Below are positions 9,115 to 19,338 of a DNA stretch of 64,000 nucleotides, one piece after another; position 1 is the first letter of the stretch, and each line of letters starts with the position of its first letter. The DNA is taken from the NCBI GenBank assembly GCA_965644295.1, contig CBFFRP010000373.1, positions 124,001 through 188,000 of the forward strand, given 5' to 3'. The notes under the pieces are model-generated. The model did no database searches. It had not been told where the DNA came from and was given only the letters and a program-made list of their open reading frames with translations. The position numbers and the translations under genes are program-made. The stretch comes from Paraphysomonas bandaiensis (taxonomy: Eukaryota > Chrysophyceae).

Positions 9115-11372
9115 TGGTAGCGAGTGATAGTTGTAGGGATGGGGAAGATGACAAGAAGCTACGGTTTGACAAGAACCAAGCAGACTATTCAGCGAGAAAA
9201 ATCAAGATGCATCTAATGAAGAAAAACCGAAACCATCTTGGCTTGGAGGACCCGCCAGCCGGAGGAAGGAATTTAGAGTCATGGAGAGAGCGTAATGATA
9301 CCTGTGTTAGTACTATTTGGGAGGCTTGCGAGCATGACCCTGATGTGTTGGAGGTAGCCAATCAATATTTGGAGGGGAAGGCAATTTTACCTGCTGATGA
9401 TCCTGCTAAGGAGGTGTTATCCAGTGAGCTCCTTCAGACACTGGTTGATAGGTTCAGAGGCGAGATTGGGACTGTATTGGAGAAGACTACGGCAGAATAC
9501 CATTCGTTCAAAATAAGGCCGGGGGAAAAGGTGTCTGTTGGGGTAGATCGACTGAACGGTATAATCCAGAAGCTCATAAAATTGGGACAACCGCAGACAG
9601 AGGCAAGTAAATTAGCAAAGATAAAAGCAGCGCTGCAGATAGAGGAATTACATGATTTATGGATGTCGGTAGCGATGATGCCTAAAGCAACAACTACATT
9701 TGATTCGGTGAAAGAGGCTTGTGAAGAGTATGACGAGGCTATGACGCAGCTGAAGAAACTAAAGGGAGACAAATCTGAAGAGATCAATTTTACGGCGTCG
9801 AAGGAGCCAGTGGTTTGTTCATTTTGTCGGAAGAAGGGACACGTAGCAGCGAATTGTTATGCTAAGGAACGACAAAGAAAAATGGATAAGTTCAAAAGAA
9901 AAGGGAAGACAAAGGAAAAGGCTTCGAAGAGTGTGCAGCAGCCAGGATCAAAGGATTATACTGGTTGTCATATCTGTGGAGATTTTAGTCATAAAGCCCG
10001 ACAGTGCAAGTCGAAAAAACGGAAGAACATAAAAAACCCGGATAATGAGAATCCTCGAAAATCGAACAGGAAATTCGAGACAGAATGGAAGAAATACGTC
10101 AACGACGGAGAGTCGTCGGATGATGAAGCGAATATGTTTGGAGAAGAGGTTTTGCTATCGGTGGATACGTCGGAAGAACCTCGTGTATATCTGGACAGTT
10201 GTGCAAGTAAAAGACTGTTTATAGTAAAGGATAAAATTGCACTGGAGTCATTTACTCCTGAGTTTGGGGCAATCCAACTAACTAGAAAGGGTTCTCAATT
10301 GGAGACACAGGGGGCTGGTACATTCGGGGAATGGAGAGACATCAGAGTTAGTGAAGAAGCGGTGAAGAACATTGTGTCAGGAGGGATGCTGAGATCAATG
10401 GGATACGGATTACAACTGCTTCGAAAGCCTAAAATCGTGGAATTGGACTCTGGAAACGAGGTGTTGACTGGAGAGTACGATGAGCATGGAGGGATGCCGT
10501 ATGTGGACTTGATGGAGGTGTTAAATCTGCCAAATGTGTCTATGTGCAATCAGATGGAGGAGGTAAATTTGTCGGATAATACAGGACAAGATGCGTTGGA
10601 TCGCTTACATGAGCGTACTGGACATGTCTCGAAATCGAAGTTATTAGAAGCTCACCGACACATGTTATTCAGAGGATCAGGACTACAACGACATCACCTT
10701 TCGAAGGCAAAGGAGAAGAGTTGCAAGAAACCCCTGTGTAAATGGTGTGCCAAGGCGAAGATAACCAGGCATTCGTTCAAATCACGGGACAACGAAGAGC
10801 TAAGCGCAGTCAGGTTTCTGGAACGAGTGACAGCGGACATCTCAGTCTACCTGAATTGTGAATCCAGACAAGGGTATAAGTACGTGCTCCTATTCACGGA
10901 CTTAGCAACAAAGATGATATGGGAATATGGATTGAGGACTCGAAGCGGAGAGGAGGTGTTCAAATGTCTACGACACTTGTGCGAGGTCCACTTAGTGAAG
11001 TACGAGGGGTGGAACCGTATAGTGGAGTATCATGCCGATGGAGGATCCGAACTTATTAGTCAGCAGATAAGAGAGTATCTGTTGCAGCGATATGGGACTC
11101 GGGTGTCACATACAACACGAGACACGCCAGAGCTCAACGCGGTGTCTGAGAGGAAATTCCGAACAATTGGGGAGATGACACTGACGATGTTGACGGCATC
11201 TGGACTTCCAAAGTCGTTCTGGTTTGATGCTTATCAAACTGCATGTTACATTGTGCGACGAATGCCAACTCGGACGTGGCAAGGATGGATGTCTCCATAT
11301 GAGTGTGTCCCAGGGGGAGCGTTCCCAGCCTATCGTGGCTACGGAAATGGGGGTGCAAAGCATATGTGCTAA
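9099..11372 (+). CDS. copia element 1 gag-protease-integrase polyprotein
   Basis: 757 residues. The N-terminal third is Gag, ending in two zinc knuckles (CSFCRKKGHVAANC and CHICGDFSHKARQC, both CX2CX4HX4C). The aspartic protease motif reads LDSCAS rather than the usual DSGA. The integrase follows: HHCC module (LHERTGH..., then CKWCAKAK), and catalytic D, D, E in VTADIS, YHADGGSE and TPELNAVSE. The frame then runs into a stop about 16 codons after the point (near 11322) where similarity to element 2 moves to the -1 frame. The start codon lies in the 5' LTR, as in yeast Ty1, and the primer-binding site is read as codons 6-11. Confidence 0.9.
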   Translation: MSTSVMVASDSCRDGEDDKKLRFDKNQADYSARKIKMHLMKKNRNHLGLEDPPAGGRNLESWRERNDTCVSTIWEACEHDPDVLEVANQYLEGKAILPADDPAKEVLSSELLQTLVDRFRGEIGTVLEKTTAEYHSFKIRPGEKVSVGVDRLNGIIQKLIKLGQPQTEASKLAKIKAALQIEELHDLWMSVAMMPKATTTFDSVKEACEEYDEAMTQLKKLKGDKSEEINFTASKEPVVCSFCRKKGHVAANCYAKERQRKMDKFKRKGKTKEKASKSVQQPGSKDYTGCHICGDFSHKARQCKSKKRKNIKNPDNENPRKSNRKFETEWKKYVNDGESSDDEANMFGEEVLLSVDTSEEPRVYLDSCASKRLFIVKDKIALESFTPEFGAIQLTRKGSQLETQGAGTFGEWRDIRVSEEAVKNIVSGGMLRSMGYGLQLLRKPKIVELDSGNEVLTGEYDEHGGMPYVDLMEVLNLPNVSMCNQMEEVNLSDNTGQDALDRLHERTGHVSKSKLLEAHRHMLFRGSGLQRHHLSKAKEKSCKKPLCKWCAKAKITRHSFKSRDNEELSAVRFLERVTADISVYLNCESRQGYKYVLLFTDLATKMIWEYGLRTRSGEEVFKCLRHLCEVHLVKYEGWNRIVEYHADGGSELISQQIREYLLQRYGTRVSHTTRDTPELNAVSERKFRTIGEMTLTMLTASGLPKSFWFDAYQTACYIVRRMPTRTWQGWMSPYECVPGGAFPAYRGYGNGGAKHMC
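9115..9130 (+). promoter_or_regulatory. primer-binding site of copia element 1
   Basis: TGGTAGCGAGTGATAG directly abuts the LTR. TGGTA-starting sites match the 3' CCA end of a tRNA, here close to but not the same as the usual initiator-Met site. It lies inside the gag reading frame. Confidence 0.65.
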
Positions 11373-13696
11373 CACCCAAGGCCGACAGGAGGAAGGACTG
11401 GGAGGACAAAGCAATGACAGGTTATTTCATAGGGTATCCAGCTGATCGAAAAGGATACAAGGTGCTAGTGGGGGACACCGTAGTACACTCTGTACATGTA
11501 TTATTTGATGAATCGGTACCTGAGAGGTCTCAGGATTATTATAGAGAGCTGGAGGAGGCTCAAGTGGCTATAGATCCCGAGGCTCGTCAACCGGGTGAGT
11601 TTGAGTATCTTATCGGAAAGCACCATGAGGATGGTGGTCTGCTATACAAGACTAACAGAGTGGTGATAAGGAAGGGACTTATTGTAGGATACCGGTCGTT
11701 GGTTACTGGTAACCAGGTTCAAGTGGAGGATAAAACTCCTATTCATATTGCTGACATCAAGAAGATGACAGAGGATCTTGCGCAGAGGGTGGTTAGGGCC
11801 AGAGTTACTGACAACCGTGACGGCGGTATCAGCGGAGTGGTGCCACAGCAGTCGGAAAGTGGGCAGGTGCAGCCCCAGGCTGACTCAGCATTACCTTCGG
11901 GGGAAGGGACCCCTGCCGAGAATCATCCGCACGGCAAACGCGCAAGAACTCCAAGGACGGTAACGAATGTGTCGGTGTTAGGACAAATCCATCATTTGAG
12001 TGATGAGAGTGATGTGAGTGACCTTTTACAGGAGGCAGACTCAGTGTGGATGTCAGCGGAAGAGTCGACAGTGCCTCAGACACATCGTGAGTCCTTGGAG
12101 AGTGCCGAGCACAGGGAGTGGAGACGAGCTCGCCGTGTAGAGCGAGAGGGTTTGGCGAAGCGAGACACCATGGAGGTGACTCGTATACCGGACGGAGTCA
12201 TCCCACTGCACTCCAAGTACGTCTATGGAAAGAAGTACGATAAGGAGGGAGAGGTCCGCCGATATAAGGCTCGTCTTGTAGCAATCGGTTGTGGACAGCA
12301 GTCGAGTGGTTGGGCGAACCATTTCGCACCCGTTGTTAAGGGGGTAACAGTGCGACTGTTAATCGCCATAGCTTTCGTGATGAACATGGTAATTCATCAA
12401 CTGGATGTGTCTAACGCATTTCTATATGCAGATATAGAGGGGGATGTATATATGAAGGCAACTCCGGACTTTCAGCTGCCTGAGGGGTACTGCTTTAAGT
12501 TGAAGAAGTCGTTATACGGGCTTCGGAGTTCCCCGCGGTCGTGGTGGAAAACATTGGATAAATTCATACGATCTATGCATTTTAAACCATGTGTATTAGA
12601 CCCGTGTTTGTATTATCAGTATAAGGGCGATGAATTGATATTATTAACGATATATGTGGATGATATCCTAGTGTTAGGTCGTGATGTCAACATAGTGAAG
12701 GATATTAAAGCTCAACTGTGTGCCCGGTTTGATATGAAGGATATGGGCGAGATGGAACATTTTCTGAATGTTCGAGTCACAAGAACGCCAGAGTATATTC
12801 GTCTTGACCAATCAGTATATGCGGCTAAGATCTTAGAAAAGTTTGAAAAGTATCTTGGGCCACCGCGAAAGGTACGGAAGAGTCCTCTACCGGCGGAAGC
12901 AATGGATTTAGTGGCAAAAGGGGCGCGGCATGAGCATACCGAGGAGGAACAGCTTATAGTAGATAACTTCCCATATCGGCCGCTGATAGGTGCATTACTA
13001 TATCTATCGATGAACACGAGGCCGGATATTGCCTATGCAGTGGGAGTACTGTCTCGGTTCAGTAATAAGGTGAATATTGAAGTATGCAAGCTATTAACAC
13101 ATGTATGGCAATATATTCGTGGTTCTATTGACAAAGGGATTCAATATGGGAGTAGACGGTTCGACTTCCATATGTTTACTGACGCGGATTGGGCGGGAGA
13201 TCAGCTCTCCAGGAAGTCCACGTCGGGGTACGTTGGGTTTGCAGCGGGAGGGCCTATAGTCTGGCAGTCCAAACTGCAGACGACAGTGGCAACGTCAAGC
13301 ATGCAGTCTGAGTATCAGTGTATTTACTCGGGTCTCCAAGAAGTGCTATGGGTTCGGGGGGTGACGGGTGAGATTAAGTTGAGGCTCATCAAACCCACAC
13401 CATTCTTCATCGACAGTCAGAGTGCCCAGGATTTGGCCGAAAACCCAGTGTTTCACAAGAAGTCGAAGCACATTGAGATTAAGTATCACATGGTGAGAGA
13501 GCACGTGGATCCCAATCAGTTCAATACGATTAAGTTAGTGCATGTGCATACATCGCAACAAGCAGCAGATATTTATACAAAGTCATTGGTTGGTTTATCA
13601 TATATGGAGCAGAGAAAGAGAAATCTTGGAGAGAAAGTTAAGAGTTCCACTGAAGTGATTAATGAGGGACCAAGGGATAAAAGAAGGCGCAAGTAG
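11303..13696 (+). CDS. copia element 1 reverse transcriptase-RNase H part of pol
   Basis: The -1 frame relative to the upstream part. True coding similarity to element 2 begins near 11323, so the ATG at 11303 is only the formal start. It contains the end of integrase (WGCKAYV, VHVLFDES), the reverse transcriptase core (VHQLDVSNAFLYADIEGDVY, SLYGLRSSPRSWW, IYVDDILVLG) and copia-type RNase H (FTDADWAGD, TSSMQSEY, KHIEIKYHMVREHVD, ADIYTKSL). No internal stop in about 790 codons. The break sits in a run of five G where the sister element keeps the frame, so a one-base deletion is the simplest cause. Confidence 0.9.
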   Translation: MCPRGSVPSLSWLRKWGCKAYVLTPKADRRKDWEDKAMTGYFIGYPADRKGYKVLVGDTVVHSVHVLFDESVPERSQDYYRELEEAQVAIDPEARQPGEFEYLIGKHHEDGGLLYKTNRVVIRKGLIVGYRSLVTGNQVQVEDKTPIHIADIKKMTEDLAQRVVRARVTDNRDGGISGVVPQQSESGQVQPQADSALPSGEGTPAENHPHGKRARTPRTVTNVSVLGQIHHLSDESDVSDLLQEADSVWMSAEESTVPQTHRESLESAEHREWRRARRVEREGLAKRDTMEVTRIPDGVIPLHSKYVYGKKYDKEGEVRRYKARLVAIGCGQQSSGWANHFAPVVKGVTVRLLIAIAFVMNMVIHQLDVSNAFLYADIEGDVYMKATPDFQLPEGYCFKLKKSLYGLRSSPRSWWKTLDKFIRSMHFKPCVLDPCLYYQYKGDELILLTIYVDDILVLGRDVNIVKDIKAQLCARFDMKDMGEMEHFLNVRVTRTPEYIRLDQSVYAAKILEKFEKYLGPPRKVRKSPLPAEAMDLVAKGARHEHTEEEQLIVDNFPYRPLIGALLYLSMNTRPDIAYAVGVLSRFSNKVNIEVCKLLTHVWQYIRGSIDKGIQYGSRRFDFHMFTDADWAGDQLSRKSTSGYVGFAAGGPIVWQSKLQTTVATSSMQSEYQCIYSGLQEVLWVRGVTGEIKLRLIKPTPFFIDSQSAQDLAENPVFHKKSKHIEIKYHMVREHVDPNQFNTIKLVHVHTSQQAADIYTKSLVGLSYMEQRKRNLGEKVKSSTEVINEGPRDKRRRK

Positions 13697-13812
13697 GTAC
13701 TGAGTTTTTTAGACAGAGGTTTAGACTTAGAGATGAGTCTATTTTACTGTCAAGAATTTTTTTTATCTCAGGCATTCAATAGCTGGGAGGCGTCATAGTA
13801 CAACACTCAATT

Positions 13813-13821
13813 GAGGGGGAG
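13813..13821 (+). promoter_or_regulatory. polypurine tract of copia element 1
   Basis: GAGGGGGAG immediately before the 3' LTR, the expected plus-strand primer site. Confidence 0.8.
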
Positions 13822-14114
13822 TGTTGAGATCTGAAGATTCTATATACTTGCAATTGAGTGCAGTATTATGTGAGATGCAAGGATCGAAAGATATATATGT
13901 AATTAGTACATTATATTATGTAGTATGAAACTGAAGTAGAAGTGGATGACTATACAGGATACGATCACTGAGTGTGTGGTTTGTACACTATAGTAGTAAA
14001 TGAATGGTGTTGAACACATCGAACACAACTTAGGTTCTTTATCATGTAATGTTTATAATTTCATCTTATCAGTTGAGAATAGTAAACCTTAGCAAATAAT
14101 GTCAACTTCTGTTA
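13822..14114 (+). repeat. 3' LTR of copia element 1
   Basis: 293 bp, read as identical to the 5' LTR. Followed by the TGCAG duplication. Confidence 0.9.
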
Positions 14115-14393
14115 TGCAGCATTGAGCACTTGAATCCTCTTCCTAAAGTGCCGTACATAGTGGGTGGAGCGATGCATGCAATGATCACATCTACTTAGTC
14201 GTGACTGTGTAGACCCTAAACCAGATTTGCGAGTGGACTATTTTTATAAAATTCATAACTAATATACCTACTTGTCTACTGGCAACATCACATAAAATAA
14301 TGGACGCATAAATTTTATATACTACTTTGCGAGATGTGTGAATGTCTGTCGAATTCTAACCACCAAGGATATCATAACACATCAGACTAACAT

Positions 14394-17390
14394 TTACAAG
14401 GCATGAAAGCGTGAAGACCGCAGAATAGAGGGATCCGCGGCCGAAGGTTTGCCATCGCGCTGCATAGAAGCTGCACTAGGAGGAGATCGCGATAAAACAA
14501 TATCATCCATGTTAAGACACTGCGAGTTCGAATTGTTGGTACTTGTTGAGTGTGACTGCGATGACATATCGCTGCACAATACATCGCCACTAACATTTTC
14601 ACGAAGTTCGACATGGCTTCCAGTGCGTTGACAGGAAAGAGGACGGGAAATGTTGCTATCAGCAGCAGCGTCGTGATCCACTGCACACTTTCCCACCTTC
14701 TGTAATGGAGTTAGGGACGGCGGCTGGGGAGCTGGCGATAAAAGAAGAGTGCCCCAATCATCAGTCCATTTAAACCCTACAAATAGGTAATTGTTACTTT
14801 GTCAACACACCTCTAAATACAAAGCGCTCACCTGATGCCACACGAGGGTGCATATCTGGCTCCCAGCGGAAGAAATATCGCTCCCACAGTTTCAGTCGTC
14901 TAAATGAACACGATGGCCACAGCGCTTGATCGCACATCTCATAGGATGGATTCATGAACTCCTTGGCGTGACACAGCACATAAGACCATACAGATTTCGT
15001 ACGAGTCTCGCACTGTAAATCAACCTAGCCACACGAATACGCGAACATCACCAATTTAAACAACACGTGAAAGAAGAACCAACCTTCCTCTCTTTATCTG
15101 AATTTCCAAGGAACGTTCCGAATTGGCATGAGTAAACCGCATCAGCCAGAAATATGAGCAGTCGTACAGTGAACTCAAGCTGGTTGGGAAACTGCAGCAT
15201 AATCTGGTGTACAACATCCAACCATTGTAGAAACACGGGTGAGCGTTCCTGTGACTCGGCATTCGATTCACAATGCCCAATACGATCCTGGAATTTATGT
15301 CCAAATGCACACCAGTCCTTTTCAATCAGTACGCAGAACCCTTCTATGGTACGGTAGTACGGATCTAACAGTAACTCCGCGGTTGCGCATACCTAGTTAT
15401 CGAAACGAGTAGACAAATATAAGAAAAAAGTTACTGCTAAAAATATAAATGAACAAATTCAGAAAACACATTATAACATCCGCCATATTTCAATCCATAC
15501 CTGTGCTGTCCTGTCCCAGCCATCACTGCAGTGAACCAAGACGCCAGCCCTTTCAAGCTCGACTCTCTCAGCCACTGAAACTCCAGCACAGAGGATCTTT
15601 CGAACATGAGATAACCATTCCGAATCTTCTATCTTCGCATCCGTTATACTTTCCGCGTCGGTGATATAACCACTTGCAAACAGAGCCTCATCCAATAACC
15701 TCATCGACGCACGCATCGTGTGTATATTATCGATATCGAGAAAAATCACCTTCGTGTGCTCATAATTTCGCTCATCTTCAACTCCTTTGCCAAGAGCAGA
15801 ATTTGCAGTGGCCGCTATAGGCTTGCGACAGTCGTATATATAGAAATCTGAAGGACTTTCAATCTCTGAACGATCATTCATATCACCACGTACACGATAG
15901 AGGTTCAATAAGTACTTGTCCGCTAGGCACTTGTGGCCGAGCACACCTACCATAGGCTGAGAGGATCGGCACAATACTGCCCCGGTACGGGGGTTTCTCC
16001 ATGTAAGAGCCGGTAGTCGTGCCTTGGACCTAAACTTGGCGGCCTCAGTTATATCAGACATAGATAGCATGGATGGGAGTATGAATTCCCGAGGGTATGT
16101 ATCCGCCAGTGCATAATTGTCGTTCCATATGCGCCACAGATCCGATTGTAGTACCCCCTGTCGAGTGAACTCTCGACGTAATGAATACAAGCCCCAACCC
16201 TGATGAGCATCTACATGAAAAGCTTCCTTGTAGTTAAACGCAAAACATTGCTGTATACTCGGTGGAAATGCCTGGGCCGCTATGACACTAACGAAAGTTG
16301 AGGTGAAAGAATCTGCAGCCTCGAAGCAGATACGAAATACGCGGAGGTCTTTGCACACGAGGGCTAGGGAGTACATTTCCCCCTTCAGAACCTCAATGCG
16401 TAATATTGTGCATAGAGGCAAGGATAACTCATCGAATGATGGCGGGACCTCGTGGCGACTAAACGCCGTAGCCTTGGCCTTTAGATACGAGCTGAATATG
16501 AGCCTATAGGTAGTGAAGTATATATTTCCCACAAAAGGAGGACGTGGATTACGAGCCTGAGGAGGGGACAGAGAATAACGCACATGTTGTATAACGTTGA
16601 GTACAATTTCGCCCGGAACTAGTTGAGGCGGACTGTCATTGCCAAGAAAATTACGACTTTCTGTACCGATAATATCAAGAGTTGCGCGGGAGGCACGAGG
16701 CTCGGATCGTTTGAGGTCATCTGCTAGTTTGTTTCGCCATTCCAGTATGCATGATTCAACGCCAGTGATATTGGAGAGCATAAAAAACTGAAAAAACTCG
16801 CGGTAGTCAATATATTTATTGTTGTTCTCGTCAGCAATAACGACCATAGCCTCAGCCTCAGCCTGAGATAAATGAATAGCATACCGAAGAGCACATCGAC
16901 GTAAATCTTTCCAAGTAATTTGATGGTTGTTCTTAGAGTCGATAGCTTGAAAAACAGCGAACAGTGTTGAACCTGCGTTATTAATGGTGGCGATATATAA
17001 CTGAAATAGAGACGCTTCATCGCCTGATTTGAAAAACCACTTTTTCTCATGTAGCTTTGCATCCAATCTAATAGAAAGCAAAAGGCCACCTGACAATAAC
17101 CATACCATACATAATACTCGTTATAACACATAACAAATGAAAGATATTATATGAATATACATACCCGGTGTATTGGCTATCTTGGATGTGTTGACTATAG
17201 ATCGGGCAGGGAGCTGATTACCATCTGAAAATATTATAGTTTGTGATTCTAATTCAACAAATAAATGTAATTTCTTTTTTCCAATTGCTCCTTTTTTATA
17301 ATATTGAAATTCTATTTTAGAATTACCGACCATATCAGTAGCAGTGAATCCCGCATCATCAGAGTCATTATCTGAGTCATGATTGGACAT
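14394..17390 (-). CDS. myotubularin-family phosphoinositide 3-phosphatase with PH-like, EF-hand and GRAM domains
   Basis: Five exons (17165-17390, 15501-17089, 15084-15392, 14832-15012, 14394-14776), introns 55-108 nt, 895 residues. The catalytic loop VHCSDGWDRTAQ is the myotubularin CX5R site (Cys about 596, Arg about 602), so it should be active on PI3P or PI(3,5)P2, controlling endosomal traffic. LLLDPYYRTIEGF and DWCAFGHKFQDR after the loop are hallmark myotubularin sequences. Upstream is a GRAM-like domain (about 220-350). Residues 126-137 (DSKNNHQITWKD) and 162-173 (DENNNKYIDYRE) are an EF-hand pair; the second is canonical, the first lacks the final Glu. Residues 20-115 look PH-like. 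The C-terminal 120 residues are Ser-rich and probably disordered. PH plus EF-hands in front of a myotubularin is unusual. Confidence 0.9.
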
Positions 17391-18316
17391 TATAATTGTC
17401 CTTTTGTTATAAGTAATAGAGGGATGAGATAAAAGGATATGATTGATCGGTGTGGAAGTGATAATATAATGTATTCGATTATATATGGATGCATAAGATG
17501 TGTGTGATCGTAATATATACATACAACAAATCCATCACAAGGATTTGTGTACTCGACATGCCATCGACGTAGGACGGAAATACAGGTACAGTATGCCAGT
17601 GTATGCCTATATATAGAGTAATGTTGCACCTTGGGCACAAAAATTACGTTGATGTCAGAGAACTCTTTTGCCAAAAATATCGAATTTTCTGTCATTTTTA
17701 TATCATAATTCCGGAATTCTCATCATACCATATGAATTTTCAGGCACATATTTCGAACTATAGTAAAAAGAAGGAAAGAATTATTTGCAGAGTATGTATA
17801 TATATATATATAGACACTCATTACAATTCTTTAGCTTATTTAATTAACTCTATAGCGTTTGCTTGTTGTCATAAGAAGCAATAAATCAAGTGCTTTATTC
17901 ATCTTCAATTCTTTTAACATCATACTACTCCCTCTTATACTGGATTAAATCAGTTATTATTTAATGCCGTATATTAATTCTGACGGTTTGTGATTTTATA
18001 CTGATCATGTATTGCATCTTACTTTATTGAATAGGCTCTGTTGTCGAAGAGCGATCGAAGTTTCGATTCTCATTTATTACTGATATATTTTGGACGCTAT
18101 TTGATATAGTCGGTAAGTTGCTCATGTGTTGTATAAACGGCCTATGTGTTATACGTGTATCGTCCAGGAATATTCTGGCAAACTCTATTCTCTCCGTCTT
18201 ATCGACCACCCACTCGCCCTAGAGAACCACGCCGCAATATATCTAAGGGTCCTAATATTCGATCCATGAAGCCAAAGGGTGACATGCACTGCGCTGCTGG
18301 TGGATGAGGATAGTGT
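17391..18316. other. intergenic, no gene seen
   Basis: AT-rich sequence upstream of the myotubularin gene. Short frames only, none recognisable. Confidence 0.5.
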
Positions 18317-18650
18317 TGTCCACTGTAGTGTACTTCGGAAGTACACTGCAGTGGACAGAACGGTTTTGTAATAACTAGCTTCAATGAATAGCTATAGAAT
18401 GACGTGTGGCACTTGTGAAGTTACAATCCACACTGATATATAGTTATGAGAAGTTAGTGTTCATAACCGCCCTGTCACTCTTTGTCCATTGTTGTGTGCT
18501 TCGATGTACGCTGCAGTGGACAGAACGGATTGGTAATGACTAGCTTCAATGATTAGCTATAGAATGACGTGTGACACTTGTGCATTACAATTCACATTGA
18601 TATATAGCTGTGAGAAGTTAGTATTCAGAGCCACCGTGTCATTTTCTTAC
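18317..18650. repeat. two tandem copies of a 165-bp repeat with a long palindrome
   Basis: GCAGTGGACAGAACGG, ACTAGCTTCAATGA, AGCTATAGAATGACGTGTG and ATATATAG recur with a spacing of about 165 bp. The first copy opens with a 41-bp palindrome (arms 18317-18336 and 18338-18357, one mismatch, one-base loop); in the second copy the left arm has decayed. Confidence 0.8.
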
Positions 18651-19338
18651 TTGTTGTCAATAACCGTGACGTAGTATTCTGTACTATTTCATATCTTTGT
18701 CATTTAGCTATATCAAATAATTAAACAAATAGGTTGGTTTCTTGTAATTGTAATATTGGTTGCAGAGTCTTGAATTGATAGGCACTAGTAATTGACTCAA
18801 CAATAATATAACATATAACACCCACATCCTGCACATCATTCTATATGGGATCAGAAACATTATATGTATCGTAAAATTCTTGTGGCATTGCTTAAGTTGA
18901 TAATTATGTAATAGTATTGACGCAATCCCAACTATCAACACCACATCATTCAATAGATTCTATACTATGCTGACTGCTAACCCTGGCTCATGGCTGTGAC
19001 GTGTGACGTTCAAAAAATAACAATTTGTTATCTATAATAACTCAAAACAAGCCGTTTGTCGTCTCTTTGTAGTAATAACAATGCAGATTATTAGCTATGG
19101 CTTTCATTTATGTGTGGTAGGCAGCAGACATCTATGCTTATTTACTAGTTAGTAGGGTCCTATTCCCTATACCCAATACCTAAGGCATGTATCATAGATA
19201 CGCATTTGCTAGATATTGAAATTCAATGCTATAATGAAGATAATTATGCTATACTATATCAAAACTAGTAGACTAGTAGTTAATTACAATTCAATGGATA
19301 CGTTAATATTGCTTGGCACATGAAAACGACCGCCTCCG
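18651..19338. other. intergenic, nothing seen
   Basis: AT-rich spacer between the tandem repeat and the 3' end of the SNARE gene. No feature recognised. Confidence 0.5.

Larger units (their letters stand above)
8822..14114 (+). mobile_element. Ty1/copia LTR retrotransposon, element 1 (full length, young)
   Basis: A 5.3-kb element bounded by two 293-bp LTRs that I read as identical, flanked by a 5-bp target duplication TGCAG (8817-8821 and 14115-14119). Order inside: gag with two zinc knuckles, protease, integrase, reverse transcriptase, RNase H, which is the Ty1/copia (Pseudoviridae-type) order. Identical LTRs mean a recent insertion. One frame break near 11322 splits the polyprotein. The 3' end lies 275 bp from the stop codon of the myotubularin gene, which runs toward it. 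Confidence 0.95.

Noticed and set aside
9434-12322. Long open frames on the strand opposite the copia genes
   Set aside because: Shadows of the coding strand; no domain content. The same holds for antisense frames in the dynein gene.
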